From positions 1-5,112 of the forward strand of contig JACXTQ010000018.1 of the NCBI GenBank assembly GCA_016919605.1: DNA of 5,112 nt, in the 5' to 3' direction. Every line of letters starts with the position of its first letter. The stretch's first letter is position 1. The DNA is from Methylovulum sp. Lineage in GTDB: Bacteria > Pseudomonadota > Gammaproteobacteria > Methylococcales > Methylomonadaceae. Below the pieces are notes generated by a model. That model ran no database searches. It was given only the letters and a program-made list of their open reading frames with translations, and had not been told where the DNA came from. The position numbers and the translations under genes were made by a program. Of the stretch, positions 1-5,112 are shown one piece after another.

Positions 1-900
1 AACATCGACCAAGATCGGGTCTAAGGTTAAATATAAGACAAACACCGGATGGCGACCGTGGAACAGCACATCCTGATACGCCTGTTTAACGGCATGGGCG
101 ACCAGCTTATCCTTAATCAGGCGGCGGTTGACGTAAAAAAACTGCATGTCCTGCTGGCTGCGGGAAAAAGTCGGCAAGCCTACCCAGCCCGCGAGTTGCA
201 AACCGGAGGCGGCAAAATCAATTTTTACCGCATTTTCGACAAAGGCCTTGCCACAAATGACCGCAACCCGCTGCACTTGCTGTTCTTCAGTCAGCGCCGG
301 TTTTAATTTCAAGATGTCTTTTTGGTTGTGCAACAGGCTAAAGCCGATGTCAAAACGGCTTAAGGCCATGCGTTGCAACAGGGTTTCGATATGGCCAAAT
401 TCGGTTTTTTCGGTTTTGAGAAACTTGCGCCTAGCGGGGGTGTTGTAAAACAAATCCCGCACTTCAATGGTTGTACCTAGCGGATGCGGATCGGGTTGTG
501 GGGTAAAGTCGGTTTCGGAACCGTCGGCATTAACCCGCCACGCACAGTCGGCCTGTGGGATTCTGGAAATCAGCGCCAACCGTGACACCGAGCTGATGCT
601 GGGCAAAGCTTCGCCGCGAAAACCCATGCTGGCGACTTGTTCCAAATCTTGTAGGCTAGCAATTTTACTGGTGGCATGGCGCGATAACGCTAAGGGCAGA
701 TCCTCTTTGACAATGCCGCAGCCATCATCCCTTATTTTGATTAATCGCAGCCCACCCTGCTCTATTTCTACATGCACTTGACCCGCACCGGCATCGAAGC
801 TGTTTTCGACCAGTTCCTTGACGACTGATGAGGGGCGTTCTACAACTTCACCGGCGGCTATTTGGTTAATCAGTTGGGTGGGCAGGGAATGGATGCGCAT
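1..900 (-). CDS. mutL: DNA mismatch repair protein MutL, N-terminal part (cut by window edge)
   Basis: MutL is the ATP-driven matchmaker of methyl-directed or general mismatch repair; it links MutS bound at a mismatch to downstream nicking and unwinding. The visible 300 residues are the GHKL ATPase domain followed by the S5-like transducer fold. ATPase motifs are clear: KELVENSFDAGA (about residues 28-39, with E29 as the expected general base and N33 as Mg ligand), IRDDGCGI with D58, GFRGEAL at 93-99, and FYNTPARRKF at 151-160. YVNRR at 256-260 belongs to the transducer domain. Numbering is collinear with E. coli MutL. The reading frame is open to the left edge, so the linker and C-terminal dimerisation domain are not visible; whether it has the endonuclease motif cannot be told. 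The ATG at 898-900 is chosen because MRIHSLPTQLINQIAAGEVVERP matches the family start. It lies 17 bases after the amiB stop, with AGG a few bases upstream, so it is probably co-transcribed with amiB. Confidence 0.97.
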   Translation of the reverse strand, partial: MRIHSLPTQLINQIAAGEVVERPSSVVKELVENSFDAGAGQVHVEIEQGGLRLIKIRDDGCGIVKEDLPLALSRHATSKIASLQDLEQVASMGFRGEALPSISSVSRLALISRIPQADCAWRVNADGSETDFTPQPDPHPLGTTIEVRDLFYNTPARRKFLKTEKTEFGHIETLLQRMALSRFDIGFSLLHNQKDILKLKPALTEEQQVQRVAVICGKAFVENAVKIDFAASGLQLAGWVGLPTFSRSQQDMQFFYVNRRLIKDKLVAHAVKQAYQDVLFHGRHPVFVLYLTLDPILVDV

Positions 901-917
901 TAAACCTGAAAGCGTCC

Positions 918-2114
918 TTACAGCGCCGCCATACGGCTATCGATAGGCGCGGCTTTTTTAAAATACTCGTAAACACCGTTAAAAATAGCTTTTGCCGTCA
1001 TAGTCTGATAACGGGTATCAAGCAAATTACTCTCTTCCAAGGGATTGGAAATAAAAGCTGTTTCGACTAGGATAGAGGGGATGTCCGGCGATTTTAGGAC
1101 AATAAAACCGGCTTTTTGCACCGAGTCACGGTGCAGTTGGCCGACTTCGTCAAACTGTTTCAGGACACTGTCCGCCACTTGCTGGCTGGCCGATAGCGTT
1201 GCCGATTGCGACAAGTCCAACAGCACCGAAGCCAACACATTTTCTTTGTCACTTAAATTGACCCCACCGACCAATTCGGCGGCGTTTTCGGTTTTTTCCA
1301 ACCACAGAGCGGCTTCGCTAGAGGCACCTTGCGTCGATAAGGTAAACACCGAAGCCCCTCTGACCGAAATGTCATTAAAGGCATCGGCGTGTATAGAGAT
1401 GAATAGGTCGGCTTTGGCGGCCCTGGCAATCTGCATCCGCTCACGCAAACCCACATAATAATCGTCTTTACGCACCATTACCGCTTTCATGCCCGGCTGG
1501 GCATTGACAAACGCCGCCAATTTTTGGGCTATGGCGAAGGTGACAATTTTTTCTTCCGTGCCCTGTGGGCCATGTGCGCCTGGATCATTGCCACCGTGTC
1601 CGGCATCAATGGCGACAATAATATCGCGGCCTTTATTGACCACCGTTTTCAATTCGGCGGGTTTGTCGGTTTTCTTCGCTGTTGTGGCGGCATTAGGCTT
1701 TGCCTGCGCAACGGCACTAGGTTTGTTGGCGAGATCGACCATCAGCCGATGTTCATCGCGGTTATTGGATGATAAGGAAAATTTTTCAGGGGTAATCGGT
1801 TTTTTCAAATCCACCACCAGCCGTATACCTTCGGCGTTTTGCACCGCCAAGCGTACTTTGGCAAATAACGGATGGGTGGCGGGGGGTTGCCGTAAGCTGC
1901 CAAGCAACGTGGCTTTTTTAATGTCTATCACCAACCGCGACGGATTCTTCATTACAAAAACGCGGTGTTTCGGCGACGCGCTGACAGCAATCGACAAATG
2001 TCCCAATTGCCCGTCATAAGCTAAGGAGCTTACTTGGATAGGCTGCTCGGCCAAAGCGACGGCTGCGCCGCACTGTAAGGCCAACATACAGAGCATTTTA
2101 GGGTAAAATTTCAT
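918..2114 (-). CDS. amiB: Periplasmic N-acetylmuramoyl-L-alanine amidase, AmiB/AmiC type (AMIN + Amidase_3)
   Basis: This zinc amidase cuts the bond between N-acetylmuramic acid and L-alanine in peptidoglycan and splits the septal wall during daughter-cell separation. Counting from the ATG at 2112-2114 (398 aa): a Sec-type signal peptide (positive start, hydrophobic stretch, likely cleavage after ALA near 22), an AMIN domain at about 25-128 that targets septal peptidoglycan, an Ala/Lys/Pro-rich linker at about 130-160, and Amidase_3 at about 164-388. Expected zinc ligands are H173 (DAGHGG), E188 (GTEEK) and H242 (SIHAD), with catalytic E351 (LVETAF). The segment at about 258-310 corresponds to the regulatory helix insertion of amidases activated by EnvC/NlpD-type proteins. 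There is no C-terminal LysM, unlike several AmiB homologues. An in-frame TTG two codons upstream (2118-2120) is an alternative start giving 400 aa; neither start has a strong Shine-Dalgarno site, and ATG is preferred. amiB versus amiC naming rests on the gene order next to mutL and tsaE. Confidence 0.93.
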   Translation of the reverse strand: MKFYPKMLCMLALQCGAAVALAEQPIQVSSLAYDGQLGHLSIAVSASPKHRVFVMKNPSRLVIDIKKATLLGSLRQPPATHPLFAKVRLAVQNAEGIRLVVDLKKPITPEKFSLSSNNRDEHRLMVDLANKPSAVAQAKPNAATTAKKTDKPAELKTVVNKGRDIIVAIDAGHGGNDPGAHGPQGTEEKIVTFAIAQKLAAFVNAQPGMKAVMVRKDDYYVGLRERMQIARAAKADLFISIHADAFNDISVRGASVFTLSTQGASSEAALWLEKTENAAELVGGVNLSDKENVLASVLLDLSQSATLSASQQVADSVLKQFDEVGQLHRDSVQKAGFIVLKSPDIPSILVETAFISNPLEESNLLDTRYQTMTAKAIFNGVYEYFKKAAPIDSRMAAL

Positions 2115-2145
2115 AGACAACGCCGAAAAAATAATATCTCAGTAG

Positions 2146-2178
2146 ATTATATAGTAGCTCATCTTTATTTATATACAA
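2146..2178 (-). promoter_or_regulatory. Possible promoter for amiB-mutL
   Basis: A perfect TATAAT -10 hexamer reads on the minus strand at 2151-2146, about 32 bases before the amiB ATG, in very AT-rich DNA. The best -35 candidate, TTGTAT at 2178-2173, is 21 bases away, which is longer than the ideal 17, so the match is incomplete. A promoter here would make sense because the repeat block and a terminator-like palindrome separate amiB from tsaE. It is inferred from sequence only. Confidence 0.35.
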
Positions 2179-2257
2179 GCTGGATATTTTTACTTACTGA
2201 TGTTACGAAGTGATGTTGTTTTTCTCCCGTTTGCCGTGCCGAGCATCGCAGGTTTTG

Positions 2258-2272
2258 TCGGGATCAGCCCGA
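2258..2272. repeat. Hairpin TCGGG-ATCAG-CCCGA
   Basis: A perfect 5-bp inverted repeat with a 5-base loop inside the block between tsaE and amiB. It immediately precedes the first 50-base repeat unit and is probably part of the same repeat family. Its function is unknown. Confidence 0.5.
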
Positions 2273-2273
2273 A

Positions 2274-2343
2274 TACCCGCAGGGCATAAAGGGGCGCGGC
2301 AAGGATGCCGCGCGTCGGTAGGCTACCCAAAGGGCATAAAGGG
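2274..2343. repeat. Two direct-repeat units spaced exactly 50 bases apart
   Basis: AGGGCATAAAGGG is present at 2281-2293 and again at 2331-2343. The match extends leftward to TACCC at 2274 and 2324, with only two mismatched bases, making a 20-base unit. Each copy runs straight into a hairpin: a strong one after the first copy (2294-2313) and a weaker GGGC-AGGAA-GCCC (2341-2353) after the second. Both stems close on a loop containing AGGA. This suggests a duplicated repeat-plus-hairpin module that has since diverged. Confidence 0.7.
2294..2313. repeat. Strong GC-rich hairpin, 8-bp stem with AGGA loop
   Basis: GCGCGGCA (2294-2301) pairs perfectly with TGCCGCGC (2306-2313) around the four-base loop AGGA. 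It directly follows the first 50-base repeat unit. No T-run follows on either strand, so it is not a standard intrinsic terminator. Confidence 0.7.
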
Positions 2344-2392
2344 CAGGAAGCCCGCTCTGCCGACCCCCTACAAAACTGAGAAGCACAGGATG

Positions 2393-2416
2393 AAGCGGCA
2401 ATCGGACCGCTTTTTC
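2393..2416 (+). repeat. Hairpin followed by a short T-run
   Basis: AAGCGG (2393-2398) pairs with CCGCTT (2407-2412) around an 8-base loop, and T residues continue to 2415. This has intrinsic-terminator shape on the plus strand, but no plus-strand gene ends upstream, so it is more likely part of the repeat block than a working terminator. Confidence 0.35.
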
Positions 2417-2420
2417 TTTG

Positions 2421-2501
2421 GATACTTTCTTTTCGACTGCATGGATGCAGGAGGTAGGGCAACGCAGGAGCGGTTGCCGAGGCGGAGCAAAAGAAAGTAT
2501 C
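2421..2501. repeat. 13-bp perfect inverted repeat enclosing two smaller stems
   Basis: GATACTTTCTTTT (2421-2433) is the exact reverse complement of AAAAGAAAGTATC (2489-2501), 55 bases apart. Between the arms are CTGCAT/ATGCAG (2437-2442 with 2445-2450) and GGCAAC/GTTGCC (2458-2463 with 2473-2478). A transcript could fold into a branched structure with the outer arms as the closing helix. No protein-coding signal is visible. This may be a repeat-family core present elsewhere in the genome. Confidence 0.65.
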
Positions 2502-2519
2502 TCGCCTTCGGGTGCGAGA
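2500..2519. repeat. Hairpin TCTCGC / GCGAGA
   Basis: TCTCGC (2500-2505) pairs with GCGAGA (2514-2519) around an 8-base loop containing TTCGG. It adjoins the right arm of the 13-bp inverted repeat and is one more stem in the same block. Confidence 0.5.
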
Positions 2520-2523
2520 ACCC

Positions 2524-2569
2524 GATTAAAAAATCATCGCGATAGCGACTCATTATTGATTTTTTAATC
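2524..2569 (-). terminator. Possible bidirectional terminator after tsaE
   Basis: GATTAAAAAATCA (2524-2536) is the exact reverse complement of TGATTTTTTAATC (2557-2569). Inside, TCGC-GATA-GCGA (2537-2548) gives a GC-rich tip. On either strand the folded RNA would have a GC tip, an A-rich 5' side and a run of six U on the 3' side, the layout of a bidirectional intrinsic terminator. It begins 27 bases beyond the tsaE stop codon. The GC part is only 4 bp, so efficiency is uncertain. If active, it would uncouple amiB-mutL from nnr-tsaE. Confidence 0.45.
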
Positions 2570-2595
2570 AAAAGAAAATTTCTGGGTAACATTAG

Positions 2596-3027
2596 TTACT
2601 TACTATAAGGTGTCAGTTTCACCATCCGCCCGTGACCTTCAGGCGTTAAGTCAATGATAATGTCAGGATCGGGCAAGAAACCTTGGCCTTTTTCCGCCCA
2701 CTCGATAAAACACAGGCTAGGCTGGTCAAAATAATCACGGATGCCTATCCATTCTAGCTCTTCCGGTTCGGCCAGCCGATATAAATCAAAATGGAAAATT
2801 TTTTGCTTATTGATAAGGTATTCTTCAACTAAGGTGTAAGTGGGGCTTTTCACCGCCCCTTCATAACCGGCGGCGCGCAGATAGGCCCTGACCAACGTGG
2901 TTTTACCCGCCCCTAGATCACCGTGCAAAAACACCACCGCTTGCGCGGGCAACAGTGAACGTAACTCGCCACCAAAGTGCACGGTCGCCTCAGTGTCGGG
3001 CAAATAGCGTTGTATCGGGTGCATCAT
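2596..3027 (-). CDS. tsaE: tRNA threonylcarbamoyladenosine biosynthesis ATPase TsaE
   Basis: TsaE is the cytoplasmic P-loop ATPase that works with TsaB and TsaD to place threonylcarbamoyl on A37 of ANN-decoding tRNAs (t6A). At 143 residues it has normal family length. The Walker A motif GDLGAGKTT is at 36-44, SPTYTLVEEY at 61-70 corresponds to the switch region, HFDLYR at 79-84 holds the conserved aspartate, and FIEWAEKG at 107-114 is the family's conserved tryptophan motif. Two consecutive ATG codons lie at the start. The first overlaps the nnr stop by one base (TAATG), so translational coupling is likely; starting at the second ATG would shorten the protein by one residue. The stop codon lies within the 9-bp direct repeat bordering the adjacent repeat block, so the final residues could have been altered by an insertion, although the protein appears intact. 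Confidence 0.97.
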   Translation of the reverse strand: MMHPIQRYLPDTEATVHFGGELRSLLPAQAVVFLHGDLGAGKTTLVRAYLRAAGYEGAVKSPTYTLVEEYLINKQKIFHFDLYRLAEPEELEWIGIRDYFDQPSLCFIEWAEKGQGFLPDPDIIIDLTPEGHGRMVKLTPYSK

Positions 3028-4511
3028 TAATTGACCAAACGTCTTAAATACGGCATCAAATCGCTGGCGATCAAACCCCGTTCGCCATCGGCTTCGGCGG
3101 CAAGGTCAGCGGCTTTGCCGTGGATATAAACGCCTTGTTGTGCGGCATCTTTCAGGCCAAAACCCTGTGCCAGAAGCCCCGCTATAACGCCGGACAGCGC
3201 ATCGCCCATACCGCCGGAAGCCATGCCAGGGTTGCCGGTATTGGACACGGCAATATCATCGCTGGTGGCGATCAACGTCCCCGCACCTTTAAGGATGGCA
3301 ATGCCCCCGTATTTTTTCTGCATCAAGGTCGCCACCGCAAAGCGGTCTTCCCTGACTTTAGCGGTGGATAAATTGAGCAAACGGGCGGCTTCACCTACAT
3401 GCGGCGTTAAAATGCTGCGGAAGGGGGTCAATAACAAGTTATTATGGGCGGCGGGGATTTTTGCCAAAATATTCAGGGCATCGGCATCAATAACCGATAA
3501 CTTCCTGGAATGGATAACGGTCAGGAACAATTCTTTTGCCCAGTGGCTTTGCCCAAGCCCCGGGCCTATCACCACCACGGTGGCTTTTTCCAGCAGGCTG
3601 GTCAATTGCTCGCCATTGTCTACGCCATGGCACATCAACTCAGGGCGATGGATACTCATCAGGCCGGTATGCTCTTGGCGGGTGGCAACGCTAACCAATC
3701 CCGCCCCTACCCGCAAAGCCGCTTCCGCCGCCATCATCACCGCCCCGACAAACCCACGTTCGCCACCAATCACCAAAACATGGCCATTTTTGGTTTTGTG
3801 CATACACCGCTCACGGCGGGGGAATGCCTTAGGTATAACCCGGTAGACATTCGAGCGCACATCTTGAAAAATATCCGCCGGTACCGCCAAAGGCGCGTAA
3901 ATAATGTCCCCGCAATATTCGGCCGCCTCCCCCGTAAACAAGCCTTGTTTCAAACCGATAAAGGTGATGGTGCTATCCGCCTTGACCGCCGCCTCCATGA
4001 CTTTTCCGGTATTGGCGTTTAACCCTGACGGTATGTCTATCGACACGGTGTAGGCTGGGCTGCGGTTAATCCGCTCAATGGCCGCCAAATAATCGCCGGT
4101 GACGGCCCGATCAAGCCCGGTACCGAACAAGGCATCAACGATAATGTCGGCATTGGCCTGAAGCCCGCCATGAAACGGTGTCGGCTCACCGTGGGTGGCG
4201 CTGTATTTTTGGTACGCTGTCTGGGCATCGCCTTTAAGCATTTGCGGGTTAACCAGCGTGTAAACCTCAACCGACAAACCCGCCGAGCGGGCCAAAGCTG
4301 CAACAATATAGCCGTCGCCGCCATTATTGCCACCGCCACAAAAAACCACGACCGATTTGGCATCCCGCCATTTTTCATGCAGGTATTCAAAAACGGCGTA
4401 ACCCGCTTTGGTCATCAGTTCAAAACCGGAAACGCCACGCTGATAAATGACCCGATGCTCAAGTTCCTGAATTTGTGCCGTGTTATAAAGTGTCGTTGGT
4501 AGTGGGTGCAT
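3027..4511 (-). CDS. nnr: Bifunctional NAD(P)H-hydrate epimerase / ADP-dependent NAD(P)H-hydrate dehydratase
   Basis: This two-domain metabolite-repair enzyme restores damaged NADH and NADPH hydrates (NAD(P)HX): the N-terminal YjeF_N domain epimerises R and S forms, and the C-terminal ribokinase-like domain dehydrates the S form using ADP. In the first domain (about 1-215) GGGNNGGDG at 59-67, DALFGTGL at 126-133 and SIDIPSGLN at 157-165 are typical. In the second (about 235-494) there are VIGG at 247-250, GPGLG at 316-320, DADALN at 342-347, TPHVGE at 369-374, LKGAG at 407-411, NTGNPGMASGG at 424-434, and GMGD with likely catalytic D437. The length of 494 aa suits the fused form. TPHVGE replaces the more usual TPHPGE and is preceded by a few extra residues with a second LTP (361-363). 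The ATG at 4509-4511 gives the expected start, though its ribosome binding site is weak. It is the first minus-strand gene here and overlaps tsaE by one base. Confidence 0.96.
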   Translation of the reverse strand: MHPLPTTLYNTAQIQELEHRVIYQRGVSGFELMTKAGYAVFEYLHEKWRDAKSVVVFCGGGNNGGDGYIVAALARSAGLSVEVYTLVNPQMLKGDAQTAYQKYSATHGEPTPFHGGLQANADIIVDALFGTGLDRAVTGDYLAAIERINRSPAYTVSIDIPSGLNANTGKVMEAAVKADSTITFIGLKQGLFTGEAAEYCGDIIYAPLAVPADIFQDVRSNVYRVIPKAFPRRERCMHKTKNGHVLVIGGERGFVGAVMMAAEAALRVGAGLVSVATRQEHTGLMSIHRPELMCHGVDNGEQLTSLLEKATVVVIGPGLGQSHWAKELFLTVIHSRKLSVIDADALNILAKIPAAHNNLLLTPFRSILTPHVGEAARLLNLSTAKVREDRFAVATLMQKKYGGIAILKGAGTLIATSDDIAVSNTGNPGMASGGMGDALSGVIAGLLAQGFGLKDAAQQGVYIHGKAADLAAEADGERGLIASDLMPYLRRLVN

Positions 4512-4630
4512 AGGGTTTTTTCAATGGCGGCATAGCTGTCCGATCAGCCTTAAAAAGGGGGGGCTTCACGACAGCAAGCATTTTGTTTTTATGGCCGTCT
4601 TGTCTTTGCAAACGCGTATTTTATGGTACA

Positions 4631-4690
4631 TTAAAGTTCGCCAATATAATTAAGTTTGCCCTGCGGCTTAAAGGCTTGGCGGCACTTTAA
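4631..4690. promoter_or_regulatory. Imperfect inverted repeat in the region upstream of the carbonic anhydrase gene
   Basis: TTAAAGTTCGCCA (4631-4643) and TGGCGGCACTTTAA (4677-4690) are reverse complements apart from a one-to-two-base difference in the middle. They lie 33 bases apart in the divergent region and enclose a TATAAT box at 4645-4650. The repeat could be an operator for a regulator or a stem in the leader RNA. The role is inferred only from symmetry and position. Confidence 0.45.
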
Positions 4691-4705
4691 AAACATAACT
4701 ATAAA
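4645..4705 (+). promoter_or_regulatory. Candidate promoter elements for the carbonic anhydrase gene
   Basis: Two arrangements are possible. A consensus TATAAT is at 4645-4650, about 73 bases before the start codon, but no good -35 box precedes it. Alternatively TTGGCG (4676-4681) and TATAAA (4700-4705) are 18 bases apart, which is good spacing, but would leave a leader of only about 12 bases. Sequence alone does not decide between them. The nnr promoter should lie in the same divergent region, but I found no clear hexamer pair for it. Confidence 0.35.
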
Positions 4706-4711
4706 AATCAT

Positions 4712-4717
4712 GAGGAA
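4712..4717 (+). promoter_or_regulatory. Shine-Dalgarno site of the carbonic anhydrase gene
   Basis: GAGGAA lies 6 bases before the ATG at 4724, a strong and well-spaced ribosome binding site. It fixes the start codon of this gene. Confidence 0.75.
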
Positions 4718-4723
4718 CAAACG

Positions 4724-5112
4724 ATGAGCAATATATTAAACGAAGTGTTATTGGCAAACCGTGATTACGCCGCCAGTTTTGACAATGGCGATTTGCCTAT
4801 GCCTCCAGGCCGGCATTTTGCCATTTTGACCTGTATGGATGCCCGTCTTGACCCTGCCAAATATGCCGGATTGTCTGAAGGTGACGCCCATGTTATCCGC
4901 AATGCCGGTGGTCGCGCCAGTGATGATGCGATCCGCTCACTGGTCATTTCTTATAAATTGCTCGGTACCCGCGAATGGTTTGTTGTCCACCATACCGATT
5001 GCGGTATGGAAACTTTCACCGATGAGATCATGCGCGGCCTGTTGGCATCCAGCCTAAAAACCGCCTCCGTTGACGAACACGGCTGGCATGATTGCTGCCA
5101 AGGCCCAGGCTC
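4724..5112 (+). CDS. Beta-class carbonic anhydrase, N-terminal part (cut by window edge)
   Basis: Beta carbonic anhydrases interconvert CO2 and bicarbonate with a zinc held by two cysteines and a histidine. The 129 codons visible show all key elements: CMDARLD at 37-43, giving zinc ligand C37 and the D39/R41 dyad; HVIRNAGG at 56-63; and HHTDCGM at 89-95, giving ligands H90 and C93. The short N-terminus and the spacing fit the compact bacterial subgroup (often under 200 residues) rather than the longer Can/CynT type. No signal peptide is seen, so the enzyme is probably cytoplasmic. The last residues visible (WHDCCQGPG) match the region after the central helices in this subgroup, and the remaining third lies beyond the edge. 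The ATG is supported by GAGGAA six bases upstream. The gene is transcribed away from nnr, so it is not part of the nnr-tsaE transcript. The family assignment is firm; the physiological role is not evident from context. Confidence 0.93.
   Translation, partial: MSNILNEVLLANRDYAASFDNGDLPMPPGRHFAILTCMDARLDPAKYAGLSEGDAHVIRNAGGRASDDAIRSLVISYKLLGTREWFVVHHTDCGMETFTDEIMRGLLASSLKTASVDEHGWHDCCQGPG

Larger units (their letters stand above)
2190..2604. mobile_element. Putative small non-coding insertion (MITE-like) between tsaE and amiB, flanked by 9-bp direct repeats
   Basis: The perfect direct repeat TTACTTACT occurs at 2190-2198 and 2596-2604 and brackets about 397 bases with no credible gene. The right copy covers the end of tsaE, including its stop codon, as expected if an element inserted there and duplicated 9 bases. 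Just inside, TTACTGATGTTAC (2194-2206) and GTAACATTAGTTA (2586-2598) form an imperfect inverted repeat, 11 of 13 matching. The interior is packed with inverted repeats, listed separately. No transposase is present, so it would be non-autonomous. The alternative is a mosaic of intergenic repeats with a chance flanking repeat; the TTAC motif is short and internally repetitive, which weakens the case. The open frames here look like chance translations of repeat DNA. Confidence 0.5.

Noticed and set aside
146..781. Plus-strand frames antisense to mutL
   Set aside because: The minus strand encodes an unbroken MutL N-terminus with all ATPase motifs, so these frames are shadows.
1489..2019. 176-codon plus-strand frame antisense to amiB
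   Set aside because: It lies fully within the strongly supported amidase gene and shows no family motif; it is a shadow of codon bias.
2274..2343. Two repeat units considered as a CRISPR fragment
   Set aside because: There are only two imperfect 20-base units, the spacer itself holds a hairpin, and no cas gene is present.
2190..2592. Overlapping open frames on both strands inside the tsaE-amiB gap (75-111 codons)
   Set aside because: They run through hairpins and repeats, resemble no protein family I know, lack convincing ribosome binding sites, and both strands are open at once, as is usual for repeat DNA.
3223..3846. 207-codon plus-strand frame antisense to nnr
   Set aside because: It lies within a gene with all its conserved motifs, and the antisense product has no recognisable domain.
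4554..4563. Run of G residues before nnr considered as a slippage or phase-variation tract
   Set aside because: The run is short, lies about 45 bases outside the coding sequence, and no promoter spacing was found that it would clearly alter.

Overview
The window carries a classic gammaproteobacterial housekeeping cluster on the minus strand, read right to left: nnr (NAD(P)HX repair), tsaE (tRNA t6A synthesis), an amiB/amiC-type N-acetylmuramoyl-L-alanine amidase, and the first 300 codons of mutL (mismatch repair), which runs off the left edge. A divergent plus-strand gene for a beta-class carbonic anhydrase starts near the right end and runs off it. The gene order nnr-tsaE-amiB-mutL and the close match of the MutL N-terminus to the enterobacterial form point to a gammaproteobacterium. 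The base composition and the style of the intergenic repeats would suit a methanotroph of the Methylococcales, but that is only an inference.

Layout: mutL 1-900 (-, partial), amiB-like 918-2114 (-), a repeat-filled gap of about 480 bases, tsaE 2596-3027 (-), nnr 3027-4511 (-), a 212-base divergent intergenic region, then the carbonic anhydrase 4724-5112 (+, partial). nnr and tsaE share one base (TAATG), and amiB and mutL are 17 bases apart, so each pair looks co-transcribed. In many relatives all four genes are tightly packed. Here tsaE and amiB are pushed apart by a non-coding block.

That gap is the most unusual part of the window. A block of about 397 bases starts exactly at the tsaE stop codon and is flanked by a perfect 9-base direct repeat (TTACTTACT at 2190-2198 and 2596-2604). 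Near its ends is a short imperfect inverted repeat. Inside is a series of hairpins, a 50-base-phased direct repeat and a perfect 13-base inverted repeat enclosing further stems. It contains no convincing gene and looks like a small non-autonomous insertion (MITE-like) or a mosaic of intergenic repeats. It also brings a terminator-like palindrome next to tsaE. Beyond it, a TATAAT box sits in AT-rich sequence before amiB, so amiB-mutL may have its own promoter.

The genes serve separate functions (metabolite repair, tRNA modification, cell separation, DNA repair, CO2/bicarbonate chemistry) and are linked by conserved order rather than by one pathway. I saw no clear evidence of a wholly new multi-gene system. 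The candidates for novelty are the insertion-like element and the inverted repeat around the carbonic anhydrase promoter.
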